From: an uncultured bacterium
Lineage (GTDB): Bacteria; Bacteroidota; Bacteroidia; Bacteroidales; Bacteroidaceae
Assembly: GCA_905216095.1 (NCBI GenBank)
Contig: CAJMSQ010000006.1
Coordinates: 17,805 to 81,804, forward strand
DNA: 64,000 nucleotides
Direction: 5' to 3'
Part shown: in pieces, positions 37,256 through 46,108 of the stretch
How the letters are laid out: each line of letters begins with the position of its first letter
How positions within the stretch are numbered: the stretch's first letter is position 1
Notes under the pieces: model-generated
Told to the model about the DNA's origin: nothing
Databases searched by the model: none
The model's input: only the letters and a program-made list of their open reading frames with translations
Program-made: the position numbers and the translations under genes

Positions 37256-37936
37256 TTATTTGCTGAGTTGCATTCCGATGTACATGCCGTCGTAGGATTT
37301 TGCAATCGTGCCGAGCGACTGTACGGCGGTGCTTCCCGAAAGGGCGGAAACGGCGCTGACGAGTTTCAGAAGTTTGTCGCTTTCGAACATCAGGCTGATT
37401 TTGCGGCCTGTCTTGACGACGTGCGGTGTCATGGTGCCGATGCCGCCGAGGTAGGTCATCTTGATGGTTTTTTCCGGGGTATTGATGGTGTAGTTTCCGC
37501 TGATGGTGCGTCCGCCAATCTTGGCGGAGTAGGTATTGTCTTCCTTGAAGGTGAAACTGCAAGTGCCGGACTTGATGCCCACCTTGGCCAGATTCGTGTT
37601 GAGTTGCTCTTCGATTTTCGCGGCCGCCACTTCGCCGCCGGCTTTCATCAGGAAGTTTTCCGATTTGAAGGCGCAGTCGGCACCGACATACTGCCATGTG
37701 CCCGTAAGGTCCTTCTGCGTGAGCGTGGCTGAGTTGCTGAGCAGGTTTCCGATAAGGCTTTCGATGACTTTCCCGGCGGTACCGCCTGTTTGCGTGCTTC
37801 CGGCGGAAGTTCCGGCGGCGGTGCCGCTGCCGGGCAGGATGCTGCCCAGTCCCATGCCGCTGTTGCCCGTTGTGCCGCAGGATGAAAGCAGCAGTGCCAT
37901 GGCTGTTGCTGCAATTTGAGTGACTGTTTTTCTCAT
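37256..37936 (-). CDS. DUF4923 family lipoprotein
   Basis: A 226-residue lipoprotein (lipobox LSSC, Cys20) with a Gly/Ser/Thr-rich linker and a lipocalin-like DUF4923 domain: LTQKDLTGTWQYVGADCAF, then paired strands SFTFKEDNTYSAKIGGRTI and NYTINTPEKTIKMTYLGG. Common in gut and oral Bacteroidales; the function is unknown. The start at 37936 gives a proper signal peptide (MRKTVTQIAATAMALLLSSC); the longer frame to 38014 does not. Confidence 0.85.
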   Translation of the reverse strand: MRKTVTQIAATAMALLLSSCGTTGNSGMGLGSILPGSGTAAGTSAGSTQTGGTAGKVIESLIGNLLSNSATLTQKDLTGTWQYVGADCAFKSENFLMKAGGEVAAAKIEEQLNTNLAKVGIKSGTCSFTFKEDNTYSAKIGGRTISGNYTINTPEKTIKMTYLGGIGTMTPHVVKTGRKISLMFESDKLLKLVSAVSALSGSTAVQSLGTIAKSYDGMYIGMQLSK

Positions 37937-38104
37937 TTTTTGTAGAGCTGAATGTAATAATTGAACCGCAAAGTTGGCAATAAGTTCCCGTTTCACCAAA
38001 ATATAGACACACAAATTGTCCCCCCGGGCCGCAGGTTCTTCGGTTTGTGCGGCTGGTCGGCGGACGGGAGCGGCCGGAAACGGTCATTTCCTAATAAATG
38101 AGGA

Positions 38105-38135
38105 TTGCGGCGACGGCGGGGAATGTATAATTTTG
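38105..38135 (+). promoter_or_regulatory. Promoter of the TonB-dependent receptor gene
   Basis: TTG (38105-38107), 20 nt, TAATTTTG (38128-38135), 32 nt before the ATG. No Fur-box-like palindrome is evident. Confidence 0.7.
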
Positions 38136-38167
38136 CAGCCGGTTATATAAAAAAAGAAAGAGGAAAA

Positions 38168-40573
38168 ATGACAATGATGATGAACAGAATGACGGTGTGG
38201 CCCTTGGCTCTGCTGTGTGTCGCGGGGGAAGCCGTGGCGCAGACGGGGGCCGATTCGGTGAAAGTGGTCGATATAGAGGAGGCCGTGGTGGTGGCTTCGC
38301 CGAAAGAGACATCCCGCCTGCGCCGGCAGCCGGTTTCGGCTTCCCTGTTCGGGGAAAAGGATTTGCGGTCGCTGGGCGTGGCCGACATGAAAGGCTTGTC
38401 GGCCTATGCGCCTAACTTCTACATGCCCGATTATGGTTCGCGCCTGACGTCGGCCGTGTATATCCGCGGCATCGGCTCGCGCATCAATACGCCGGCCGTG
38501 GGACTTTATGTGGACAATGTGCCGTTTGCCGACAAGTCGGCTTATGATTTCTCGTTCATAGATGTGGAGCGCGTGGACGTTTTGCGCGGTCCGCAAGGCA
38601 CGCTCTACGGGCGAAATTCGATGGGCGGTCTGATTCGCGTGTTTACGGCCGACCCGTTCGTGCGCAAGGGGGCTGATGTGTCGGTCGGGGCTTCGACCCG
38701 TAACGGCGGTCGCAAGGCTCAGGCCGTCGCCTATATGCGTCCGTCGGAGCGGGTCGCGCTTTCTGTCGGCGGGTTCTATGAAGGGCAGGACGGGTTCTAT
38801 CGTAATGTCTTCTCGGGCGGCAGTGCGGATGCTTCGGATGCGGGCGGCGGAAAGTTTCGTCTGGCCTGGCGTCCGTCGGCCGACTTGCGCCTTGACCTGA
38901 CCGCCGCCTACGAGTACAGTGACGAGCAGGCCTGTCCTTATTATTATATGGGTGGGGCGGACGATGCCGATGACGTTTCGACCGAAGCCTTGCCCGGTGT
39001 CATACAGCAGAACCGTCCGTCGGAGTACCGCCGCAGTCTGTTGAACACAGGCCTCAGTGTGGAGTGGAAACGCCCTGATGTGGTGCTGTCTTCCATTACA
39101 TCCTTCCAGTATTTGAAGGACCGTATGTTCATGGACCAGGATTTTACGGCGGCCGATGTCTTTTCTCTGGAGCAGCGGCAGCGTATGCAGGTGCTCACGC
39201 AGGAACTTTCCGTCAAGAGTGTGCCGGCCCGGCGTTGGCAGTGGGCGTCCGGACTGTTTTTCATGTATGAAGGTTTGAAGACCGGCTGTCCTGTCAATTT
39301 CTATGCCGACGGCGTGGATTATCTGAACGGCTTGTTCGCCTCGGCACTGCCTGCTCCCATGTCGCTTCGCCTTACGGACGGCGTGCTGCCGTTCGATGCG
39401 CGTTTCCGTACGCCTGTGCTGAATGCGGCGCTGTTCCATCAAAGCACGGTGAAGCTCGGCGGCGGCTTGTCGGCCATCGTGGGTGCGCGTCTCGACTACG
39501 ACCACCGCGAACTCAAGCTGAGTTCGGGCACCGGCGGGCCGGTCGGATATACCTTTGCCATGCCGCCAATGATGCCGCCGTCCGCACTTGGGGCCGAGCC
39601 TGTGCTGGACGGCCGTCTCCGCGACGATTCCTGGCAGTTGTTGCCCAAGCTGGCTTTGCAGTACGACCATCGCAGCGGCCGCGGCAATGTATATGTGGCC
39701 GTGTCGAAGGGGTATCGTTCGGGCGGTTATAATATCCAGAGCTATTCCGACCTGTCCCAGACGTCGTTGCGGCGGGCCATGATGTCGGGAGTGCGCGATT
39801 ATGCCGCCGAAGCCATTGGCCGCCTGCCTTTGCCCGAACCTGCGAAAGAGAATGCGCTGAAAGGCATGAACGCGGCTATCGATGCCCGGATGCCTTCCTG
39901 CCCGGATGTGCGTGACCTGGCCTATCGTCCGGAGCAGTCATGGAACTATGAGTTGGGCGGACATCTCACCTTCCTGGACCGTACCCTGCGGGTGGATTAT
40001 ACTTTCTTCTACATGAACACGAAAGACCAGCAGCTGGCCCGTTTTTCAGATAGCGGAATGGGACGTGTCATGGTGAATGCCGGAAAGAGCCGGAGCTGTG
40101 GTGCGGAGTTGTCGGTCCGTTCGTCGCTTTTCTCCAACCGTTTGAATCTCTCCCTCGCTTATGGTTATACCGATGCGCGGCTCACGGAGCACGACCTCGG
40201 ACAGACGGAAGGGGAGCGTGTGGACTATTCGGACAACCGCGTTCCGTTTGTGCCCGAACATACGCTTGGCGCTTCGTTCGTCTATCGTCAGCCCTGCGGC
40301 GGGCGGGTCGTCAAGGCCTGTTCCGCGGGTATGAACCTCGATGCCGCCGGCCGTTTCTACTGGGACGAGGCCAACAGTTTCAGCCAGCCGTTTTACGCCC
40401 GTGTGGGAGCCACCTTGTCGGTCGAATTGGCAGGTGGCGTGTCGGTGGAGCTTTGGGGCAAGAACCTTACCGGTACGGATTACGATACGTTCGCCTTCGA
40501 AAGTTTCGGCCGGCGCTTTGCCCAGCGTGGCGTACCCCGTCATTTCGGCATGGACGTGCGCCTGCACTTCTGA
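38168..40573 (+). CDS. TonB-dependent outer-membrane receptor (non-SusC type)
   Basis: An 801-residue ligand-gated outer-membrane transporter. It has a signal peptide ending near AVAQ, a TonB-box-like segment IEEAVVVAS, a plug domain (MKGLSAYAPNFYMPDYG, YIRGIGSRINTPAVGLYVDN, VDVLRGPQGTLYGRNSMGG), and a 22-strand barrel ending in LHF. It lacks the CarboxypepD_reg-like extension and a SusD partner, so it is more like iron-siderophore or cobalamin receptors than SusC. The substrate is unknown and no ABC transporter is adjacent. The ATG at 38168 follows GAGGAAAA; Met-rich N-terminus leaves 2-3 alternative starts. Confidence 0.92.
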   Translation: MTMMMNRMTVWPLALLCVAGEAVAQTGADSVKVVDIEEAVVVASPKETSRLRRQPVSASLFGEKDLRSLGVADMKGLSAYAPNFYMPDYGSRLTSAVYIRGIGSRINTPAVGLYVDNVPFADKSAYDFSFIDVERVDVLRGPQGTLYGRNSMGGLIRVFTADPFVRKGADVSVGASTRNGGRKAQAVAYMRPSERVALSVGGFYEGQDGFYRNVFSGGSADASDAGGGKFRLAWRPSADLRLDLTAAYEYSDEQACPYYYMGGADDADDVSTEALPGVIQQNRPSEYRRSLLNTGLSVEWKRPDVVLSSITSFQYLKDRMFMDQDFTAADVFSLEQRQRMQVLTQELSVKSVPARRWQWASGLFFMYEGLKTGCPVNFYADGVDYLNGLFASALPAPMSLRLTDGVLPFDARFRTPVLNAALFHQSTVKLGGGLSAIVGARLDYDHRELKLSSGTGGPVGYTFAMPPMMPPSALGAEPVLDGRLRDDSWQLLPKLALQYDHRSGRGNVYVAVSKGYRSGGYNIQSYSDLSQTSLRRAMMSGVRDYAAEAIGRLPLPEPAKENALKGMNAAIDARMPSCPDVRDLAYRPEQSWNYELGGHLTFLDRTLRVDYTFFYMNTKDQQLARFSDSGMGRVMVNAGKSRSCGAELSVRSSLFSNRLNLSLAYGYTDARLTEHDLGQTEGERVDYSDNRVPFVPEHTLGASFVYRQPCGGRVVKACSAGMNLDAAGRFYWDEANSFSQPFYARVGATLSVELAGGVSVELWGKNLTGTDYDTFAFESFGRRFAQRGVPRHFGMDVRLHF

Positions 40574-40639
40574 TTGTCCCTGAGTTTTTCCGCATAGCGC
40601 CCGCGCCGCTTGTCACGGCGTGCCGGGATAAAAAAGAAT

Positions 40640-40682
40640 GCGTGCTGCCTCGAACTCGCTTCGAAGCAGCACGCGCGTTTTT
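40640..40682. terminator. Bidirectional terminator between receptor and GIN-domain genes
   Basis: GCGTGCTGC-TCGAA / TTCGA-GCAGCACGC stem with T runs on both strands (GTTTTT on plus; TTCTTTTTT on minus). Confidence 0.85.
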
Positions 40683-40730
40683 ACACAATGTTTAATTTAA
40701 CGGTGGTATATTGTTTCGCTTAATTTCCGG

Positions 40731-41582
40731 TTATTTCTTGTGCCGTATCCCCTGTTTGGATTCCCGTTTTACCTGTGTCGGATTTCCTCTGTACGATACG
40801 GTGCCGCCTGAGGCCGCGTTAGCTGTCAGCGAGTACCGTGCATAACACGAAATTTCGCCACCGCCCGAAGCCTTGGCTGTGGTATGGGCGGCCTTCAGCT
40901 CTTCCGCGTCGATTTCACCGCCGCCTGAAGCCATGAGGTCGGCCGACCGGCGGCAGATGCCCGACAGGGTAATGTCACCGCCGCCTGAGGCCTGTGCCCG
41001 TATGTTGTCGGCCGAGATGCCTTTCAGCTCGGTTTCTCCTCCTCCCGAGGCGTCGGCACGCAGGGTCTTGCAGGTTATCTTCTCCACTTCCATTTCGCCG
41101 CCGCCCGAAACGCCGGTTTGCAGTGTCGTGCAGGTCACGCCTTTCTTCAGATGTATCTCACCTCCGCTTGAGGCCGACAGCCGCAGTTCCCCGTTGCTTT
41201 TCAGCGGGCCGGTGACTTCGATTTCTGCTCCGGACGAGGCCTGAAGTTCGTCAATGCCCCTGTTGCCCGACACGCGCACAATGATGGACTTGTTCATGAG
41301 CGGCTTTGTCTTTTTCATGCCGATGACAAGCGTTCCGTTCTTTACCGTCAGGCTGAGGTAGGGCAGGAGTTTCCTGTCGGCTTCGGCCTCGACTTTCTGC
41401 CTGCCTTGGCCGGGAGAGAAGATGACGTCGATGCCTGCGCTTGCCGATATGGCTTTGAATGAAGGCAGCGGGTAGCTTTTCTTTTCGTATGCCGTCGTGT
41501 AGGTTTTCCGTGACAGGGCATTTGTGGCGGTGAAAGCGGCCAGCAGCATGAGGAATAGGGCCTGTACAAAAGTTCGTCTCAT
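40731..41582 (-). CDS. Secreted GIN-domain (DUF2807) beta-helix protein
   Basis: A 283-residue exported protein with a signal peptide (MRRTFVQALFLMLLAAFTATNA) and a DUF2807/GIN-type parallel beta-helix. Seven turns carry the repeated S-G-G-G-E theme (SSGGEI, SGGGEM, ASGGGET, ASGGGDI, ASGGGEI twice, ASGGTV), spaced about 20 residues. The N-terminal SFKAISASAGIDVIFSPG opening is typical. Role unknown; envelope or adhesive structure is possible. The C-terminus is basic (KRESKQGIRHKK), which is unusual. The start at 41582 gives the signal peptide. Confidence 0.88.
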   Translation of the reverse strand: MRRTFVQALFLMLLAAFTATNALSRKTYTTAYEKKSYPLPSFKAISASAGIDVIFSPGQGRQKVEAEADRKLLPYLSLTVKNGTLVIGMKKTKPLMNKSIIVRVSGNRGIDELQASSGAEIEVTGPLKSNGELRLSASSGGEIHLKKGVTCTTLQTGVSGGGEMEVEKITCKTLRADASGGGETELKGISADNIRAQASGGGDITLSGICRRSADLMASGGGEIDAEELKAAHTTAKASGGGEISCYARYSLTANAASGGTVSYRGNPTQVKRESKQGIRHKK

Positions 41583-41747
41583 ATATTTATAATTTATGGC
41601 GCTCCGGGACTTGCCGAAGTGCGGTTGTTTTATATGAATAACGCACAAATGTGACTTTTGTGACACACCTTGTCTGTTTTTTATGACTTTTTTAATCTTT
41701 CTGTAGGCTTAAACCCGGATTCTCTTCCCGGCTTATGCAAAAAAGCC

Positions 41748-41755
41748 TAATTTTG
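41748..41755 (+). promoter_or_regulatory. -7 box of the LytS-type kinase gene
   Basis: TAATTTTG ending 8 nt before the ATG at 41764; no matching -33 TTTG. If used, the transcript is leaderless or nearly so. Confidence 0.45.
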
Positions 41756-41763
41756 CGGATGAA

Positions 41764-43881
41764 ATGAAAACTATCCGGAAAAAACTATTGCATGGGGCCG
41801 TCATGTCCGGTCTGCTTGTCGTCGCGGCGGCATGCGGACATAACGAAGAGCCCTGCACCACAGCCGACATAGACAGTCTCATCCGTCCGCATCTGGACAA
41901 ACTTTACTCCGAACCGGCCCGCACGGATTCCGCCCTGGCCGTCTTGCAGCGTACACTGACCGACTCCGCGGCGTGGCTGCGTGTCGATTTGTTCAGGGCT
42001 GTGGTCTGCCAAGTGCAGGGCGACTCGGACAATAGCCGGCGCAAAAGGCAGGCGGTCATCAATTGGTGCGACCGGCATCTCGGTAACGAGGACCTGGCCG
42101 GAATGGCCTGGAACCATCGCGGCGTGGCGCACTATTTTGCCGGCCGGTCCGATTCGGCCCGTTGGTGCTATGAGCGTGCCTGTCAGCTCCTGGAGCGTTC
42201 TGTGGACCGCCGTGAGCTGGTCAGCGCCTGCATCAACCTGGCTGATGCCGATTTGCAGTTCGGCCGCATAGCCGATGCGGCGGCCGCTTACCGCCGGGCG
42301 CATTTTGTGGCCGACTCGCTCGGGATGGGGCGCGACCTCATGGCCATCAATTCCGGACTGGCTTCCGTCTATCTGCAACTCGAGAACTTCAAGGAAGCCC
42401 ATCACTTCCTTGACGAGGCGCGCAAGGGGCTGGACGCCGAGACCGAGTACGGACAGTATTATTTCCACATGACTTCGGGAAACTGTTTCTTCTTCGAGTC
42501 CCGTTACGAGGAGGCGCTCCGTTCGTTCGAGAAGGGATACCGCCTGGCCCGCCGCATGGATAACGGCATGATGCTGGCGCACTGTTGGGCCAACATCGGC
42601 GAAACCTATCTCCGGTTGGGCAATCCGTCGGCGGCACGTCCCTATATAGTGTCGGGCGAAGCGTTTGTGGCGGAGCATCCCGACGCCGATCCGTCGCTGT
42701 TGTTCTATCTGCGCAGCCTGAGCATAGAACTTGCGATGGCCGAAAACCGCATGGCGGATGCCGGACGTCTGTTGTCGCCCGCCCTGGATACGGCCGGAGT
42801 GAGCGTGCCCCGATACATAGCCCTTCATTATGACCGCCTGCGCCGTTATGCCGAGCAGCGCGGTGACTGGCGGTCCGCTTATGCGTATCAGTCGCAGGCA
42901 CGTTCGCTCTACGACTCGCTGCGCAGCCGGACCATGATAAACAACTTTGTCGAAATCAATGCCCGCTATGTCCGCGACACGACGCTGTTGCACCAGCAAG
43001 TCCTTATCTCGGGCTACAAAATCAAGTCGGTGCGGCAGCATTCGTTGATTATGACCGTGGCGGCCGGGCTGCTTGTGCTGGGACTGAGCGCGGTTGTCGT
43101 CATCATCATATTGAGACGGCGTAACGAGCGGCGCTATCGCCGGCAGCTCGAGCAGATTGCACGGTTGAGGATGGACGTTGTCCGGAACAGGCTCTCGCCG
43201 CATTTCATTTTCAATGTCCTGAACACGGTCCTGCCCAAGTTCCGCGCTTATCCCGAACTGGAAAAGCCGATGGAACTGCTCATCGACGTGCTGCGCGACA
43301 GCCTGCCCGTGACCGGAAGCCTGCTGGTGCCTTTCGTCGAGGAGCGGGAAAAGGTGGAACGCTATGTCCGGCTGTTCCATTGCTCCAACGGGGCGCGCCC
43401 GCATGTGGAGTGGTGCGTCGATGAATGCTTTCCGGCAGACCGGGCCATGCTGCCCGCAATGGCGTTGCAGATACCCGTGGAGAACGCACTGAAACATGCT
43501 TTTTCGAAACTGACGGAAGAGAGCAGGGTACGCATAGACGTGAAACAGGAAGGCAACGGTTTCAGCATTTGTGTGGCCGACAACGGCGACGGGGTCAATG
43601 CCACGCGCAACGCCATGTCCGACAGCGGGACGGGACTGGGCGTGCGCGTGTTGTCGCGGACCCTGGAACTGCTGAACGAAGGCTGTCCCGACAAGGCCAC
43701 GTTCCGCATCGTCGGGCTGCAGCCGCCGCTTCACGGTACGGAAATACACATCTACGTGCCCTATGCCTATGGTGCGGAAACTCCGGACAAGGGGCGTTTC
43801 CCGGAAATTGGGGGGGTAAATTCCGCACGTGCGGCCGTAGTACGTCATTTTAGACGTCTGTTTTCACGGGAAAGCCGATAA
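41764..43881 (+). CDS. TPR-containing LytS-type sensor histidine kinase
   Basis: A 705-residue kinase. Its N-terminal lipoprotein-like signal has Cys24 (VVAAACGHNE), followed by periplasmic TPRs (about 40-400), one TM (about 429-451) and a short linker. A His_kinase domain carries His480 in RNRLSPHFIFNVLN and a HATPase_c domain (MALQIPVENALKHAF, VADNGDG, TGLGVRVLSRTLELL). It pairs with the LytTR regulator 479 nt downstream; repeat element E lies between. A -7 box TAATTTTG at 41748-41755 would start transcription within a few nt of the ATG, so the mRNA may be nearly leaderless. A G7 tract at 43810-43816 sits near the 3' end. Confidence 0.92.
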   Translation: MKTIRKKLLHGAVMSGLLVVAAACGHNEEPCTTADIDSLIRPHLDKLYSEPARTDSALAVLQRTLTDSAAWLRVDLFRAVVCQVQGDSDNSRRKRQAVINWCDRHLGNEDLAGMAWNHRGVAHYFAGRSDSARWCYERACQLLERSVDRRELVSACINLADADLQFGRIADAAAAYRRAHFVADSLGMGRDLMAINSGLASVYLQLENFKEAHHFLDEARKGLDAETEYGQYYFHMTSGNCFFFESRYEEALRSFEKGYRLARRMDNGMMLAHCWANIGETYLRLGNPSAARPYIVSGEAFVAEHPDADPSLLFYLRSLSIELAMAENRMADAGRLLSPALDTAGVSVPRYIALHYDRLRRYAEQRGDWRSAYAYQSQARSLYDSLRSRTMINNFVEINARYVRDTTLLHQQVLISGYKIKSVRQHSLIMTVAAGLLVLGLSAVVVIIILRRRNERRYRRQLEQIARLRMDVVRNRLSPHFIFNVLNTVLPKFRAYPELEKPMELLIDVLRDSLPVTGSLLVPFVEEREKVERYVRLFHCSNGARPHVEWCVDECFPADRAMLPAMALQIPVENALKHAFSKLTEESRVRIDVKQEGNGFSICVADNGDGVNATRNAMSDSGTGLGVRVLSRTLELLNEGCPDKATFRIVGLQPPLHGTEIHIYVPYAYGAETPDKGRFPEIGGVNSARAAVVRHFRRLFSRESR

Positions 43882-44153
43882 ATTAACATTTGCCTTGCGG
43901 CGATTTAACACTTCTTGCTTTCGGGCCGAAAATGTATTATCTTTGCACTGCGTAAGTGCGGAGGACGGTGAAGACCGTCCTTTTTTTGTTGGAACAAGGC
44001 CTGCTTCCGCTCAAAACTGTCCCTATGAAAGGAAAAAGCAGATGCCATGTAGTTGTTCCTACATGGCATGTAGTCTCTTCCGTCCCTATATGTGGAGAAA
44101 AAAGAGATACATATCGCGTCCGTTTTCAGGGCGGAAAAGTTAAAAATGTTAAT
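43882..44153 (+). repeat. Dispersed ~250-bp element, copy E
   Basis: The core starts at 43904 (TTTAACACTTCTTGC) and ends in GTTAAAAATGTTAAT (44139-44153); with copy A it shares an upstream extension from 43882. The promoter is TTG 43915-43917, 20 nt, TATCTTTG 43938-43945. The terminator at 43963-43987 is perfect here (GGACGGT / ACCGTCC, T7), predicting a transcript of about 37 nt. Palindrome CTACATGGCATGTAG is at 44059-44073. It begins right at the kinase stop codon and separates kinase from regulator. Confidence 0.87.
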
Positions 44154-44326
44154 TCTGCCTGTCCCTGCGCCTTTCTTTCCGGCGCGTGTGCGCCTTCCCG
44201 GTTTCCGTTCCGGCCTTTCCGAAACTTCTTGCCGAATAGGCAGGACTTTTGACCGCATGGGCACGCCGGACGCATCTCCGGGTGTGGTGGGGTTGAAATG
44301 CCGGTTCCCGATTGTGAAATAAGTTG

Positions 44327-44334
44327 TATTTTTG
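44327..44334 (+). promoter_or_regulatory. -7 box of the LytTR regulator gene
   Basis: TATTTTTG, 27 nt before the ATG at 44361; the -33 region is GGTTCC, a poor match. Confidence 0.5.
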
Positions 44335-44360
44335 CAAACGAAACGAGGAGGATTCAGTGT

Positions 44361-45134
44361 ATGCCGGTCAATAACACCCATAAGAAACTTACGGCTTTCG
44401 TCGTCGATGACGAGAGCGAGTCGTTGCGGGTACTGGTCGATGACCTGCGCCGCAGTGCGGAGATAAGTGAGGTCTATGCGTTCTCATCCTATGCCGAGGC
44501 CACTTTGCCCCTGTTGGAGTTGCAGCCGGACGTGTTGTTCCTCGATGTGGAAATGCCCGGGAAGAGCGGACTTGACTTTCTCGACTCCATTCGTCCGCGC
44601 ATCTCGTTCGCGTTCCATGTCGTCTTCTATACAGGCTACGGGCATTACATGCTGGACGCCATACGGCATTCCGCATCCGACTTCCTGCTGAAGCCTTATA
44701 AGGAAGAGGAACTGCGCACCGTGCTCACGCGTCTGGCCCAGTTGCCGCTGACTTTTTCTGCCACGGGCGTACCGGCTGCCATCACGGACAGTTCCCGTCG
44801 CAAGGTGGCCGTACAGACCGTCAGCGAGCTGCTTCTGCTGTCGGTCGAGCAGATACTCATGGCCCGCTACATCCGTGCGCAGCGCACCTGGCTGCTTACG
44901 CTGACCGACGGCTCGTCCTATCGCCTGCGGGTAGGCATGTCGGCCGACGAACTGCTGGCCCTGAACCCCTCTTTGGTGCAGATAAATTCCGGCAGCATAG
45001 TCAATCTCGTTTATCTGACGGCTGTCGAGAACACCACACACCGTTGCAGGTTCTGCCCGCCCTACGAGGATATAGAATTGTTTGCCAGCCGCAGGTTCTA
45101 TTCCAAACTTCGCGAACGTTTCGACCTGTTGTGA
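44361..45134 (+). CDS. LytTR-family response regulator
   Basis: A 257-residue regulator. The CheY-like receiver has DDE at 17-19-type acidic residues (VVDDESES), phospho-acceptor Asp62 in LFLDVEMPGKSG and Lys in LLKPYKEEEL. A LytTR DNA-binding domain follows (KVAVQTVSELLLLSVEQILMA, quoted as seen; LVQINSGSIVNLVYL; RFYSKLRERF). It is the likely partner of the LytS-type kinase. The start is chosen after the good ribosome site GAGGAGGA at about 44345-44352. Confidence 0.93.
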   Translation: MPVNNTHKKLTAFVVDDESESLRVLVDDLRRSAEISEVYAFSSYAEATLPLLELQPDVLFLDVEMPGKSGLDFLDSIRPRISFAFHVVFYTGYGHYMLDAIRHSASDFLLKPYKEEELRTVLTRLAQLPLTFSATGVPAAITDSSRRKVAVQTVSELLLLSVEQILMARYIRAQRTWLLTLTDGSSYRLRVGMSADELLALNPSLVQINSGSIVNLVYLTAVENTTHRCRFCPPYEDIELFASRRFYSKLRERFDLL

Positions 45135-45168
45135 GCGTCTGTAAGTCTTGCTTCGCAGATACAGGATG

Positions 45169-45246
45169 TTGAAGCGCGAAAGGCTTCAATACCTTTGATA
45201 GAGAGAAAACTATAAACCCGGAGAGTGGCGACTCTTCAATTTTTTC
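45169..45246 (+). ncRNA. Possible very short transcript (promoter plus weak terminator)
   Basis: TTG (45169-45171), 18 nt, TACCTTTG (45190-45197), then AGAGT-ggcg-ACTCT at 45222-45235 followed by a T-rich stretch ending at 45245. A 40-45 nt RNA would result. The stem is short, and this may instead be the terminator of the LytTR gene. Confidence 0.25.
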
Positions 45247-45248
45247 GA

Positions 45249-45319
45249 TAAGTCCGACACCTTATCCGCATCCCGGTCATTCATGTTATTACTCCTTTAG
45301 CGGATAATTGTCGGACTTA
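45249..45319. repeat. Long interrupted inverted repeat near ndk
   Basis: Left arm TAAGTCCGACA + TTATCCGC (45249-45269); right arm GCGGATAA + TGTCGGACTTA (45300-45319). The arms match over 19 positions apart from a 1-2 nt bulge, around a 30-nt centre. It lies in the 45135-45481 gap between the convergent LytTR and ndk genes, which otherwise holds only the weak transcript candidate. There is no T run, so it is not a classical terminator. Confidence 0.6.
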
Positions 45320-45481
45320 TGTTGCGCCTTTGTCCGCCGCATCCATTGTCGGTCATGCCCGTTATCCCGTTTCTTTATTCCCCGGAAGATGATTTTCCGG
45401 GGACGGATACGCCGTCCTCCCGGATGCCTTGTCGGTTTCCGGACGGACGGCGTTGCTCGTAGTCATGCGCCGGCGGGTGTT

Positions 45482-45949
45482 TCAGAACTCGTCGTTGGCG
45501 TAAAGGTAAGGGAACGTGCACTGGTCCCAGTCGAAAATCTCTTCCGGACGGAAGAAACGGGCCAGTTCCACGGCGGCCGTCTCGGGCGAGTCGCTGGCGT
45601 GCACGATGTTCTCCTGGAAACTCATGCAGTAGGAGCCGCGTATCGTTCCGGGGGCGGCGTTGCGGCCGTTGGTAGGACCGGCCAGCGCGCGTACGGCCGC
45701 GATGGCGTCCACGCCCGCCAGGCACATGGCCACGACGGGGGCCGTCATCATGGAGTCCTTCACACGTTGGAAGAAAGGCTTGCCGGACAAGTGCGCATAG
45801 TGTTCGCTGAGCAACTCGTCGCTGAGCTGCATCATTTTCATTCCGCATATCTTGAAACCTTTCTTTTCAAAGATTCCGATGATTTCTCCGGCCAGTGCGC
45901 GTTGCATGGTGCAGGGCTTCAGCAGTACGAGTGTCTTTTCGATAGCCAT
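45482..45949 (-). CDS. ndk: Nucleoside diphosphate kinase
   Basis: Transfers the gamma phosphate between NTPs and NDPs. It has 155 residues, with active His117 in NIVHASDS, the KPFF and GTIRG motifs, and N-terminal EKTLVLLKPCTMQR. It is monocistronic; the promoter TTTG (46020-46023) - 21 nt - TATCTTTG (45991-45998) lies on the minus strand. Confidence 0.97.
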   Translation of the reverse strand: MAIEKTLVLLKPCTMQRALAGEIIGIFEKKGFKICGMKMMQLSDELLSEHYAHLSGKPFFQRVKDSMMTAPVVAMCLAGVDAIAAVRALAGPTNGRNAAPGTIRGSYCMSFQENIVHASDSPETAAVELARFFRPEEIFDWDQCTFPYLYANDEF

Positions 45950-45990
45950 AATAAAGGTGTATTAGAATTTAAGGTTGTGTTTATCACGGA

Positions 45991-46023
45991 CAAAGATAGG
46001 ACTTTTTTTCGGATAAAGGCAAA
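45991..46023 (-). promoter_or_regulatory. Promoter of ndk
   Basis: Minus strand TTTG 46020-46023, 21 nt, TATCTTTG 45991-45998; leader about 35 nt. Confidence 0.65.
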
Positions 46024-46108
46024 GTGGAGGCCGATTCTGCATGATTGTGCCCCGCAGCCGCCGGCCGCGCAATGGCGCACGGACAGGAAAAAGCTGTTAA
46101 ACTTTGTG

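Noticed and set aside
45135-45481. Protein gene in the gap before ndk
   Set aside because: No frame with a ribosome site or family-like sequence; only hairpins and a weak promoter are visible.
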